This document shows positions 32,140 through 39,408 of a stretch of DNA of 64,000 bases, one piece after another. The translations under genes were made by a program, and so were the position numbers. This stretch comes from Halopseudomonas aestusnigri (GTDB lineage: Bacteria; Pseudomonadota; Gammaproteobacteria; Pseudomonadales; Pseudomonadaceae). Below the pieces are notes generated by a model. It was not told the DNA's origin. It did not search any database and worked only from the letters and a program-made list of their open reading frames with translations. Location of the stretch: NCBI RefSeq assembly GCF_002197985.1, contig NZ_NBYK01000002.1:25016-89015 (forward strand), given 5' to 3'. How positions within the stretch are numbered: position 1 is the stretch's first letter; each line of letters opens with the position of its first letter.

Positions 32140-33182
32140 TCCTTCACCGGCCGGACTACCGCTGGCATCGCGTCATAGTCCTCGATCCCGACGGGGATCG
32201 GCGGCATCCAGCGCAGATCAAACTTGCGCTCCGCAACGCGCTCCGGTGCTTTTGGCCCCTTCCAGAATCCATGCCAGTGCGCGCGGCGCACATGCGGGCG
32301 GGGGCGGGCTTTGCCCGTCTCCGGGTCTATGCTCTGCTGCCCCGTCTCTGCCGCGTGATACGCTCGGCGCAGGGCTGCGCCGATGCGCACGCCCACGTCC
32401 CACTCGCGGGTTTTCTCAGCCGGAAACAGCCGCCAGCCCTGTTTTGTGCGTTTGGGCTGCGGGTTGCTCGGGCGTTGGCCTGGGGTGCCGATCTCGTCCG
32501 GCTGGCTGCACAAAAACAGCAGCAGGCTGATGACGTGCTCCAGCTCGTCCAGCAGCGCGAGCAGGCCGGCCTGATCCTGTCGGCCCTGCTGCAGCTGCCC
32601 GGTCGCCCTGGTGTAGCCGGCCATCGTCGCCTGACGCATGGACTCATCAAGTGCGCGGTCCAGCGCCTCGGCCAGTGGCCAGCTACCCAGATGCAGGGGT
32701 AGGGGTGTCAGCTGGTCATCGCAATCAAACACCAGCCGCAGCTCATGCCCGCCGGAGTTGACGTCGTATTCCAAGTGCGCGAAAAACCCGTGCAGCGGCT
32801 GGCCGGTAAACGTCAGCCCGGGCGTCTCGATGTACACGCACCACTCAGGCAGGTGGTAGAGCACCTGGCAGGGTATGTCCCTGTCCACCGGCGTCTCGGC
32901 AACTCGCTCATATAGGGCCGGGTCAAACCGATAGATGCCCTGTGTCACCCGCCACGCGGCCAGCGCTCCAAGCCTGCCCACGTCTGCTGCCTGCGCAAGC
33001 GGGTCAGCGCCCGGGCTGGCAGTCACAATCGCGTGTACCCCGCCGAGCGGCAGAAAGCACCACTCCGGCCAGTCTGGCAGGTCCTTGCCTTTGTCCTGCC
33101 GGAAGGCGTCAATCTGGCGCCACGCGCCGGGGTACAGCTTCCCGGCGGTGATGAGGTGTTGCTTGGGCCGGGGTGCGCTCAC
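32136..33182 (-). CDS. AcrVA2-family protein
   Basis: This 348-residue protein resembles AcrVA2, an inhibitor of Cas12a production. Matching blocks are ALAAWRVTQGIYRFD (about 74-88), LPEWCVYIETPG (111-122), a GFFAHLEYD strand with ELRLVFDCDD, and the C-terminal RPHVRRAHWHGFWKGP (295-310) followed by FDLRWMPPIPV (321-331). AcrVA2 relatives occur in many phages and plasmids, also in hosts with no known Cas12a, so a wider target is possible. The gene is last in a three-gene operon and overlaps the gene before it by 4 bases (ATGA). Its stop codon lies inside copy 1 of the promoter duplication. Confidence 0.75.
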   Translation of the reverse strand: MSAPRPKQHLITAGKLYPGAWRQIDAFRQDKGKDLPDWPEWCFLPLGGVHAIVTASPGADPLAQAADVGRLGALAAWRVTQGIYRFDPALYERVAETPVDRDIPCQVLYHLPEWCVYIETPGLTFTGQPLHGFFAHLEYDVNSGGHELRLVFDCDDQLTPLPLHLGSWPLAEALDRALDESMRQATMAGYTRATGQLQQGRQDQAGLLALLDELEHVISLLLFLCSQPDEIGTPGQRPSNPQPKRTKQGWRLFPAEKTREWDVGVRIGAALRRAYHAAETGQQSIDPETGKARPRPHVRRAHWHGFWKGPKAPERVAERKFDLRWMPPIPVGIEDYDAMPAVVRPVKE

Positions 33183-33568
33183 TGCTCGCCCTCCGCCTGC
33201 GCCCGGGCAATCTCGATCGCACGGCGGATCCCGGCAGACAGATTGCCGTCGCCCAGCTGTTGGGCGTATTCGACTGACTCGTCGTCGATAAACACATTCC
33301 GGCGCTTGCCGTTGACTGTCGGCACCGGACCTGGCTTACGCTTTGCGATCTTCATCAGTTCCTTGTTGACCGTCATTTGCTCTCTCGCTCGCTCTGCAGC
33401 TGTCATGGATTTATAAGCTGCTGTCTGTGCAGCCCACGCTTCGGCAAGGGTCGATGCTTCGATATCCATTTCTGCTAGCTTGCTGTAGTCGCCCTCGAGG
33501 GCGGCGCATGCCGCCTTGTATACCGCTTCCGCCCCGTGCTCTCTGACCGCGTGCTGGATAGTGATCAT
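33179..33568 (-). CDS. Ribbon-helix-helix protein, candidate anti-CRISPR-associated repressor
   Basis: This 129-residue protein has a helical N-terminal part (AVREHGAEAVYKAACAALEG, then AEAWAAQTAAYKSMTAAER) and a C-terminal ribbon-helix-helix (residues about 88-122): KRRNVFIDDESVEYAQQL as strand and first helix, then GDGNLSAGIRRAIEIAR as second helix. RHH proteins dimerise and bind inverted repeats. It is the middle gene of the operon between a 91-residue gene and the AcrVA2-like gene, which is where Aca repressors sit. Its likely targets are the TATACACAC dyads at both promoters. Most Aca proteins known to me are helix-turn-helix, so an RHH version would be unusual. Confidence 0.65.
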   Translation of the reverse strand: MITIQHAVREHGAEAVYKAACAALEGDYSKLAEMDIEASTLAEAWAAQTAAYKSMTAAERAREQMTVNKELMKIAKRKPGPVPTVNGKRRNVFIDDESVEYAQQLGDGNLSAGIRRAIEIARAQAEGEQ

Positions 33569-33578
33569 GTCTGCCTCC

Positions 33579-33854
33579 TCAAGCCATGCGGGATTTTACG
33601 ATTTGGATTTCCAGCTGAGTGACGCCAGCCTCCGCTTCGATCTTGGCCAGGTCCTTGGTGGCCACCTGGCCGTTTTTGCTGTACTTGGCAAGGGCGGCGC
33701 CCCATGCAGCTTTGTAGGTGGTGATGTTGCCGATGATGTGCTGGATGCGGGCTTCAGCCTTGGCTTCCGCTTCGGCCTGGGCAGCAGCCAAATGAGGGTT
33801 GTAGCCTTCGCCGCCTTCGTTGTGGGTCAGGTTGTACGCGGTAACTTTGTTCAT
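33579..33854 (-). CDS. Small unknown protein, first gene of the anti-CRISPR operon (new anti-CRISPR candidate)
   Basis: This 91-residue protein is not one I recognise. It starts MNKVTAYNLTHNEGGEGYN, followed by an Ala/Glu-rich helix (residues 21-45, AAAQAEAEAKAEARIQHIIG) and a second helical part (NITTYKAAWGAALAKYSKNG, then KDLAKIEAEAGVTQLEIQIV). It has no signal peptide or catalytic motif. It has the size of typical anti-CRISPRs and takes the first position behind a promoter-leader that is nearly identical to that of the AcrIF11-like gene. A GGAG site lies seven bases before the ATG. The next gene starts 10 bases after its stop. The anti-CRISPR role is inferred from this context. Confidence 0.6.
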   Translation of the reverse strand: MNKVTAYNLTHNEGGEGYNPHLAAAQAEAEAKAEARIQHIIGNITTYKAAWGAALAKYSKNGQVATKDLAKIEAEAGVTQLEIQIVKSRMA

Positions 33855-33996
33855 GGTGTTCTCCGTTCGAGACTCGCCGGGTTCCGCCGGTGCGGTGGGT
33901 AGGCTTCTTGCCTCTCCATGGGTCTAATTATATACACACCAATTAACCGCACAAGGATTATGTGTGTATAAATTAAAGAGGCCGACGAACGGTCAT
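33852..33996. repeat. 145-bp promoter-leader duplication, copy 2
   Basis: This matches 31995-32139 at 142 of 145 bases. The three differences are two bases in the ribosome-site area and one base in the promoter spacer/-35 edge (GCACAA against GCGCAA on the plus strand). Confidence 0.95.
33927..33954 (-). promoter_or_regulatory. Promoter of the three-gene operon with an overlapping dyad
   Basis: On the minus strand, -35 TTGTGC (33949-33954), a 16-base spacer and -10 TATAAT (33927-33932). The dyad TATACACAC (33931-33939) and GTGTGTATA (33962-33970) is conserved exactly from the other copy, as expected if one repressor controls both. Confidence 0.8.
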
Positions 33997-34443
33997 GATG
34001 GGGTGTGCGCGGATTGGTGTTGCTACAAATTTGCTACAGGCGGTTTTATATTTATTATATCTGTATGATTTAATTGAAAAATAAAACTCAGGCGCTCCAA
34101 TCCATCATCGGCGCAACGCTGAAGCGGCGATTGGGCTCTTGGCGCGTGGTTGCTGGGCTGGATGTGGGTTCCGGGTGCATTTCTGACTGCCTGTTAGGTT
34201 GCTGAACTCTGCTGCCAACCCCTTTGCGCGCTGCTGGCGTTGATGCTGTGAGAGGCCTGCGATGGTGTCCGACGGGCTGGGGGCGAGCAGTTTATCAGGA
34301 AAGTCGGTGCTCGGCGGTAGCCTGTCCGATCGGCGGGGCTGCTATGCCTTTGGCGTCGGGCTTGCGTTGGGTCTGTATCGATTGCTGTCCCTGTCACGAT
34401 TGCATCCTTACAATGCGACCCTTTTCGCAAAAGCTCAGTGTTT
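33997..34443. other. Gene-free junction between prophage and chromosome
   Basis: About 450 bases with no supported gene. The first 90 bases are AT-rich and contain TTGCTACAAATTTGCTACAG (34019-34038), a near-repeat of TTGCTACA that could belong to an attachment region. From about 34100 the composition is host-like. The right attachment site must lie in or near this stretch, but the left end is outside the window, so the core cannot be fixed. A TACAAT hexamer near 34410 may serve the endonuclease gene. Confidence 0.4.
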
Positions 34444-35385
34444 ATGAAGTCTCTGATCGTTTCCCTTTTTGTTCTGCTGTGTGTTGTTCCCCATGTGTTT
34501 GCCGATGCGCCCGAGGGGTTCTCTGCGGCCAAGGCTGTGGCCAAGCGGCATATTTTCTTTGATGAGTTTGCCTTGGAGCAGGGTGACCTGTACTGCGGTT
34601 GTCGCTGGGACTGGGTAGGGCGATCCGGGGGGCGAATTGATGCCGATTCCTGCGGCTACGAAACCCGGGCCCAGCAGGTTCGGGCTGAGCGCATTGAATG
34701 GGAGCATATCGTGCCGGCCTGGGTATTCGGTCATCAGCGCCAGTGCTGGCAGAGCGGTGGTCGGCGCAATTGTACGGCGCAGGACCCGGTATTCCGTGCC
34801 ATGGAGGCTGATTTGTTCAACCTCTATCCCGCCGTCGGCGAGGTTAACGGCGATCGCAGCAACTACCAGTATGCGATGGTACGCGGGGTATCGCCGCAGT
34901 ATGGTGCCTGCCCGTCAAAGATCGACTTCAAGGGGCGGGCTGCCGAGCCGCGGGATGAGGTCAAGGGGCTGGTCGCGCGGGTGCATTTTTACATGTACGA
35001 CCGTTATGGGTTGTCGATGTCCCGTCAGCAGCAGCAATTGCTGATGGCCTGGGATCGGCAGCATCCGGTGAGTGAGTGGGAGCGTGAATGGAGCGATCGT
35101 ACCGCACGGGTGATGGGCCATGAAAATCCGTTTGTGACAGGTGCAGCCGTGTGGACGCGTGGCCATCGGCCGTCCCGTTCTGGCCTGGTATCGGCAGCGC
35201 CGGAGACTGGTCAGCCGGCGTCCATCAGGTCAGGTGTGATCATCGGCAACCGTAACAGCCGGGTATATCACCTGCCGGACGGCTGCCCGAGCTACGATCG
35301 AGTCGCGGAGCGTAATCAGGTGCATTTCGAGAGTGAAGAGCAGGCGCAGAGGGCGGGCTTCAGCAAGGCGGGCAACTGCCGTTAG
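34444..35385 (+). CDS. Endonuclease I family periplasmic/secreted nuclease with extra C-terminal domain
   Basis: This 313-residue protein is an EndA-type nuclease. Residues 1-20 are a signal peptide ending VFADAP. The body shows the family order: RHIFFDEFALEQGDLYCGC, RIEWEHIVPAWVFG with the catalytic His of the His-Me finger, and DLFNLYPAVGEVNGDRSNY with metal-binding Asn. Residues about 265-313 form an added metal-binding-like unit: GNRNSRVYHLPDGCPSYDRV, then NQVHFESEEQAQRAGF and GNC. This is a short domain found on other secreted nucleases. The ATG at 34444 is preferred over the GTG at 34438. It cuts extracellular DNA in the cell envelope. Confidence 0.88.
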   Translation: MKSLIVSLFVLLCVVPHVFADAPEGFSAAKAVAKRHIFFDEFALEQGDLYCGCRWDWVGRSGGRIDADSCGYETRAQQVRAERIEWEHIVPAWVFGHQRQCWQSGGRRNCTAQDPVFRAMEADLFNLYPAVGEVNGDRSNYQYAMVRGVSPQYGACPSKIDFKGRAAEPRDEVKGLVARVHFYMYDRYGLSMSRQQQQLLMAWDRQHPVSEWEREWSDRTARVMGHENPFVTGAAVWTRGHRPSRSGLVSAAPETGQPASIRSGVIIGNRNSRVYHLPDGCPSYDRVAERNQVHFESEEQAQRAGFSKAGNCR

Positions 35386-35571
35386 TACCTGTCTGCCGGG
35401 CGGTGCGCTCTGCGGTGACGCCGCCATTCACCCCGTTGATAGCATCGTGATCACGGCAGGCGTAGTGCTTTCGTACCCGGCAGCGATCGGACAGACTCAT
35501 TGTTAAGCCCGTTCCAGACGGCTTTTGCCCGCCGCAGAGCGAGGCGCTACAACAACAATAGAGGTCAGCCC

Positions 35572-36933
35572 ATGCAGCAGCCACAACAAGCCAGAAATGC
35601 CTGGCGTGTGCTCTTCCTTCTTTTCCTGGCGAACATGTTCAACTTTTTCGACCGCACCATTCCGGCGATCATTATTGAGCCGCTGCGCATGGAGTGGGAT
35701 CTGAGCGACTTTCAGCTCGGCCTGGGCGGTACGGCCTTTACGGTCATCTATGCGCTGGCCGGCATTCAGCTCGGCCGCATGGCTGACATCGGCTCGCGCC
35801 GCAAGATCATGGGCTGGGGCCTGGCGGTCTGGAGCGGCTTTACTGCGCTGACCGGTGCTGCCTGGAACTTCTGGAGCTTCCTGATTATTCGCATGGGTGT
35901 CGGCGTGGGCGAGGCAAGCTATGCCCCTGCGGCAAATTCGCTGATTGGCGACCTGTTCCCGGCGCACAAGCGTGCCCGCGCCATGGGTATTTTCATGCTG
36001 GGCCTGCCGCTTGGGCTGCTGCTGGCGTTCTTTACGGTTGGCGCCATGGTCGAGGCATTCGATAGCTGGCGTGCGCCGTTCTACATTGCTGCTGTCCCGG
36101 GCCTTGTGCTGGCGGTCTTCGTGTTCATGATCAAGGAACCTGCCCGTGGCGCTGCCGAGGTGGTCAGGACCAGCGCGGCACCGGTCGACAAGCCGATGCG
36201 CAAGATATTCGCGGTGCGTACCTTCTGGTGGCTGACGCTGGCCGGGCTGGCCTACAACTTTGCATCCTATGCCTGCAACTCGTTTATGGTGCCGATGCTG
36301 CAGCGGTACTTTCACCTGTCGTTGCAGCAGGCCGCGGTGTCCACCGGCGTTATCGTGGGTGTGACGGGCCTGATCGGTCTGGTTACGGGCGGTTGGATTG
36401 CCGACAAGGTTCATCAGCGCTGGGCAACCGGGCGACTGATGTTCGGCGCGATCAGCATGCTGATCTCCGCGCTCGCCACCGGCTACGCGTTGCTGCAGGA
36501 TGAGATTGCGATTGGTCTGTTTATCACCGTGTTCTCGATCGGCTGGCTCTTTTCCTACAACTACTTCACCAGCGTTTACACCGCCATTCAGGATGTGATC
36601 GAGCCGCGTCTGCGTGGCACGGCGGTGGCCCTGTTCTTCGCCTGTCTGTATCTGCTCGGCGGTGGCATGGGGCCGGTTGTGGTCGGCTTGCTGTCAGATC
36701 AGTTTGCCGAGGCGGCCCGGGTCGCGGCCGGCGCTGCGGAGATGAACGAGCTGTTCAAGGCTCAGGGGCTGCATGACGCCATGATTTCTATTCCGGTTGC
36801 ACTGCTGGCGGCCATGGCCGCGCTGCTGATGGGCGCGCGCTCCTTCGTTGCGGACAGCAAACGGATGGAGGCGTCGATGGCAGCCGATGCACAGCTGATC
36901 GACGAGGCTGATGCTGCTTCAGCACCGGCGTGA
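35572..36933 (+). CDS. MFS transporter, spinster-like
   Basis: This 453-residue inner-membrane carrier has 12 predicted helices. FDRTIPAIIIEPL in helix 1 and GRMADIGSRRKIMGWG between helices 2 and 3 are MFS signatures. GVGEASYAPAANSLIGDLFP in helix 4 is characteristic of the Spns-type subgroup that exports lipids or other amphiphiles. The substrate is unknown. The ATG at 35572 has GAGG eight bases before it. An upstream frame start at 35500 would add a non-matching leader. It is convergent with pabB. Confidence 0.87.
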   Translation: MQQPQQARNAWRVLFLLFLANMFNFFDRTIPAIIIEPLRMEWDLSDFQLGLGGTAFTVIYALAGIQLGRMADIGSRRKIMGWGLAVWSGFTALTGAAWNFWSFLIIRMGVGVGEASYAPAANSLIGDLFPAHKRARAMGIFMLGLPLGLLLAFFTVGAMVEAFDSWRAPFYIAAVPGLVLAVFVFMIKEPARGAAEVVRTSAAPVDKPMRKIFAVRTFWWLTLAGLAYNFASYACNSFMVPMLQRYFHLSLQQAAVSTGVIVGVTGLIGLVTGGWIADKVHQRWATGRLMFGAISMLISALATGYALLQDEIAIGLFITVFSIGWLFSYNYFTSVYTAIQDVIEPRLRGTAVALFFACLYLLGGGMGPVVVGLLSDQFAEAARVAAGAAEMNELFKAQGLHDAMISIPVALLAAMAALLMGARSFVADSKRMEASMAADAQLIDEADAASAPA

Positions 36934-37030
36934 AGCTGGTGCTGCACTTGCTGTCTTCTTGGTGAGGACAGGGCAGGGGCCGCTCCCCCGGCTTGCCTGA
37001 ACCGCGCACGGTGTTACCTGTGCAAGCTCA

Positions 37031-38389
37031 TCAGGTGTAACTGTCGTGCCCGGGCTGCAGGGCATCGAGCAGGTTACCAACCTTGGTGAGGGTTTCCTGG
37101 TATTCGGCGTCCAGTTCGGAGTCGGCAACGACGCCGCCGCCGCCCCAGCAGTAGATGCTGCCCTGGTGGCATACCAGGCTGCGAATGGCGATATTGAAAT
37201 CCATCTGGCCTTCGCAGCCAAGGTAGCCAACACTGCCGCAATACAGGCTGCGACGCACCGGTTCCAGCTCCTCGATAATCTGCATGGCGCGAATCTTCGG
37301 CGCGCCGGTGATCGACCCGCCGGGAAAGGCGCGCATCAGCAGGTCGATGGCATCGCTGTCGCTGCGCAGGCGGCCGGTGATACTGCTGACCAGATGGTGC
37401 ACGTTGGGATAGCTTTCCAGGCTGAACAGCTCAGGTACCCGAATGCTGCCGGGCTCGCAGCTGCGACCGAGATCGTTGCGCAGCAGGTCGACGATCATGA
37501 GGTTCTCCGCCCGGTCCTTTTCGCAGCGCTGCAGTTCTTCGGCCAGCGCTTGATCCTGCTGCGGTGAGCTGCCCCGCGGCCGCGTACCCTTGATCGGCCG
37601 CGTCTCCACCCGGCCGTTCTGAACTTCGATAAAACGCTCGGGCGACAGGCTCAGCAGGGTGCCGCCAGCCATTTCCAGATAGGCAGAGAAAGGCGTGGGG
37701 CTGCGCTCGCGCAGCGCGCAATAGGCGCTGAGGGGATCGCCCTGGTAATGGCTGCTGAACCGTTGGGCCAGGTTGATCTGATAACAGTCACCGGCATGAA
37801 TGTAATCCTGAACCCGGGCGAAGGCCTCAGCGTACTGTGCCTTGCCTTGTTCGGCCGCGAAAGGCTCGCATAGCGAGAATGCTTGCCTGGGTGCCGGGTT
37901 GCTGCCCAATTGCCTGAGCAGCGCCTGCTGCCGTTCGCTGGGCACCTGGGGATGGCAGACCAGCCAGCAGCGCTGAAGCTGATGGTCGCTGACTACGCTC
38001 CAGTCGTAGAGGCCGAAACTGAGGTCCGGCAGAGCAATGTCGTGCCGTGCAAGGCAGGGCAGGGACTCCAGCTGGCGACCGTAGTCATAGGCCAGGTAAC
38101 CGACCAGCCCCGCGCCAAACGGTAAACGCAGGTCGCCGGGCCAGCGAGCCGGCCCAAGCTGTTGCAGGGCTGCACGCAGGTGCTGTTGCACCTGTGCAGC
38201 GGGCTGGTCATCGATGATCTGCAGCAGCGGGCCTGCACAAAGGATGCTGTAGCGACCGAGCTGGTTGCGCCGGTCCGCCGAGTCGAGCAGCACCGGCGCG
38301 CCAAGGGCGCGCACGGACTCAAGCCGGGGGGTCGGATCAGCCTGGTAGGGCAGCTCGTGCAGCCGATACGCGGGAGTGTCTCCGGTCAT
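37031..38389 (-). CDS. pabB: Aminodeoxychorismate synthase component I
   Basis: This 452-residue enzyme makes 4-amino-4-deoxychorismate from chorismate with ammonia from PabA, for folate synthesis. The chorismate-binding domain shows VETRPIKGTRPRG, where PIKGT with its lysine separates PabB from TrpE. It also shows KDRAENLMIVDLLRNDLGR, FPGGSITGAPKIRAMQIIEE and GGGVVADSELDAEYQETL. Length is normal. Its ATG overlaps the stop of the RimK-like gene (ATGA), so it is translated with that gene. Confidence 0.95.
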   Translation of the reverse strand: MTGDTPAYRLHELPYQADPTPRLESVRALGAPVLLDSADRRNQLGRYSILCAGPLLQIIDDQPAAQVQQHLRAALQQLGPARWPGDLRLPFGAGLVGYLAYDYGRQLESLPCLARHDIALPDLSFGLYDWSVVSDHQLQRCWLVCHPQVPSERQQALLRQLGSNPAPRQAFSLCEPFAAEQGKAQYAEAFARVQDYIHAGDCYQINLAQRFSSHYQGDPLSAYCALRERSPTPFSAYLEMAGGTLLSLSPERFIEVQNGRVETRPIKGTRPRGSSPQQDQALAEELQRCEKDRAENLMIVDLLRNDLGRSCEPGSIRVPELFSLESYPNVHHLVSSITGRLRSDSDAIDLLMRAFPGGSITGAPKIRAMQIIEELEPVRRSLYCGSVGYLGCEGQMDFNIAIRSLVCHQGSIYCWGGGGVVADSELDAEYQETLTKVGNLLDALQPGHDSYT

Positions 38390-39399
38390 GCGGTGCCGGC
38401 GTTCGCCTCGTCGCTGGACATCGGCGCATTGGGCAGCTTGCCGAAGTGCTTCTGGGAAAACGCAACGCGCTCTTCAACGGATTCCTCGCGGCCTTCCTTT
38501 TTCAATTGGGCGAGGTGCCGCTCGACGATGTGCGCGCGGGTAGTCAGGCCGGCATCGTTGGCGATCTGAATGTTCAGGCCGGGTCGGGCGTTGAGCTCCA
38601 GAATCAGCGGACCCTTGTCCTGATCCAGCACCAGATCCACGCCGATGTAGCCCAGGCCCGACAGCTCATAGCAGGACGCCGCCAGACGCATGAAGCCGTT
38701 CCAGTCCGGCAGCTGCACGCCGTCCACCTCGTTGGTGGTGTCCGGGTGCTTGCTGATGATCTTGTTCAGCCAGGTACCCTTGAGGGTGATGCCGGTTGCC
38801 AGATCGACCCCCACACCGATGGCGCCCTGGTGCAGGTTGGCCTTGCCGTTCGATTGCCGAGTCGGCAGTCGCAGCATGGCCATGACCGGGTAGCCCATCA
38901 GGCAGATAATGCGAATGTCCGGCACACCTTCATAGCTGATGCTCTTGAAGATCTGGTCCGGGGTAACACGGTATTCGATCAGCACGCGGTCGCGGTGACC
39001 GCCGAGCGAGTAAAGCCCGGACAGGATGCTGGAGATGTGATGGCCGATTTCATCGCGGCTGATGATCTTGCCACCGACGGTTTTGTACATGCCCTCGAAG
39101 CGGTCGGCGATGACAATGATGCCGTCGCCGCCTGCGCCCTGCGCCGGTTTGATCACGAAGTCGCGATGATTGGCAACGATACTGTCGAACTTGTCGAAGT
39201 CTTTCTCGGTTTCGATGATGCCGTACAGCTCCGGCACGTGAATGCCGGCGGCGATGGCGCGCTCCTTGGTCAGGATCTTGTCGTCCACCACCGGGTACAG
39301 GTGCCGCTTGTTGTACTTGAGCACGTAATCGGCGTTACGCCGGTTGATGCCCATCACACCGGCGTCGGATAGTGCTTTCCAGGTTTTCCAGAAAAACAT
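38386..39399 (-). CDS. RimK-like ATP-grasp (alpha-L-glutamate ligase-like) protein
   Basis: This 337-residue ATP-grasp ligase belongs to a RimK-related group. Visible motifs are DDKILTKERAIAAGIHVPEL, the ATP-binding loop FVIKPAQGAGGDGIIVI (about 91-107), and LGYIGVDLVLDQDKGPLILE with the metal ligands in LELNARPGLNIQIAN. In many Pseudomonas relatives it is coupled, as here, to a membrane protein with an inactive transglutaminase domain and seven helices. The substrate is unknown. The gene sits between that partner (9 bases) and pabB (4-base overlap). Confidence 0.88.
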   Translation of the reverse strand: MFFWKTWKALSDAGVMGINRRNADYVLKYNKRHLYPVVDDKILTKERAIAAGIHVPELYGIIETEKDFDKFDSIVANHRDFVIKPAQGAGGDGIIVIADRFEGMYKTVGGKIISRDEIGHHISSILSGLYSLGGHRDRVLIEYRVTPDQIFKSISYEGVPDIRIICLMGYPVMAMLRLPTRQSNGKANLHQGAIGVGVDLATGITLKGTWLNKIISKHPDTTNEVDGVQLPDWNGFMRLAASCYELSGLGYIGVDLVLDQDKGPLILELNARPGLNIQIANDAGLTTRAHIVERHLAQLKKEGREESVEERVAFSQKHFGKLPNAPMSSDEANAGTA

Positions 39400-39408
39400 G
39401 TCGGCTCC

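Noticed and set aside
34019..34038. Attachment core TTGCTACAAATTTGCTACAG
   Set aside because: It is suggestive, but the left prophage end and the integrase are outside the window, so no matching copy can be shown.
34194..34562. Short open frames in the prophage-chromosome gap
   Set aside because: No ribosome sites, no motifs, and they overlap the endonuclease start or its promoter region.
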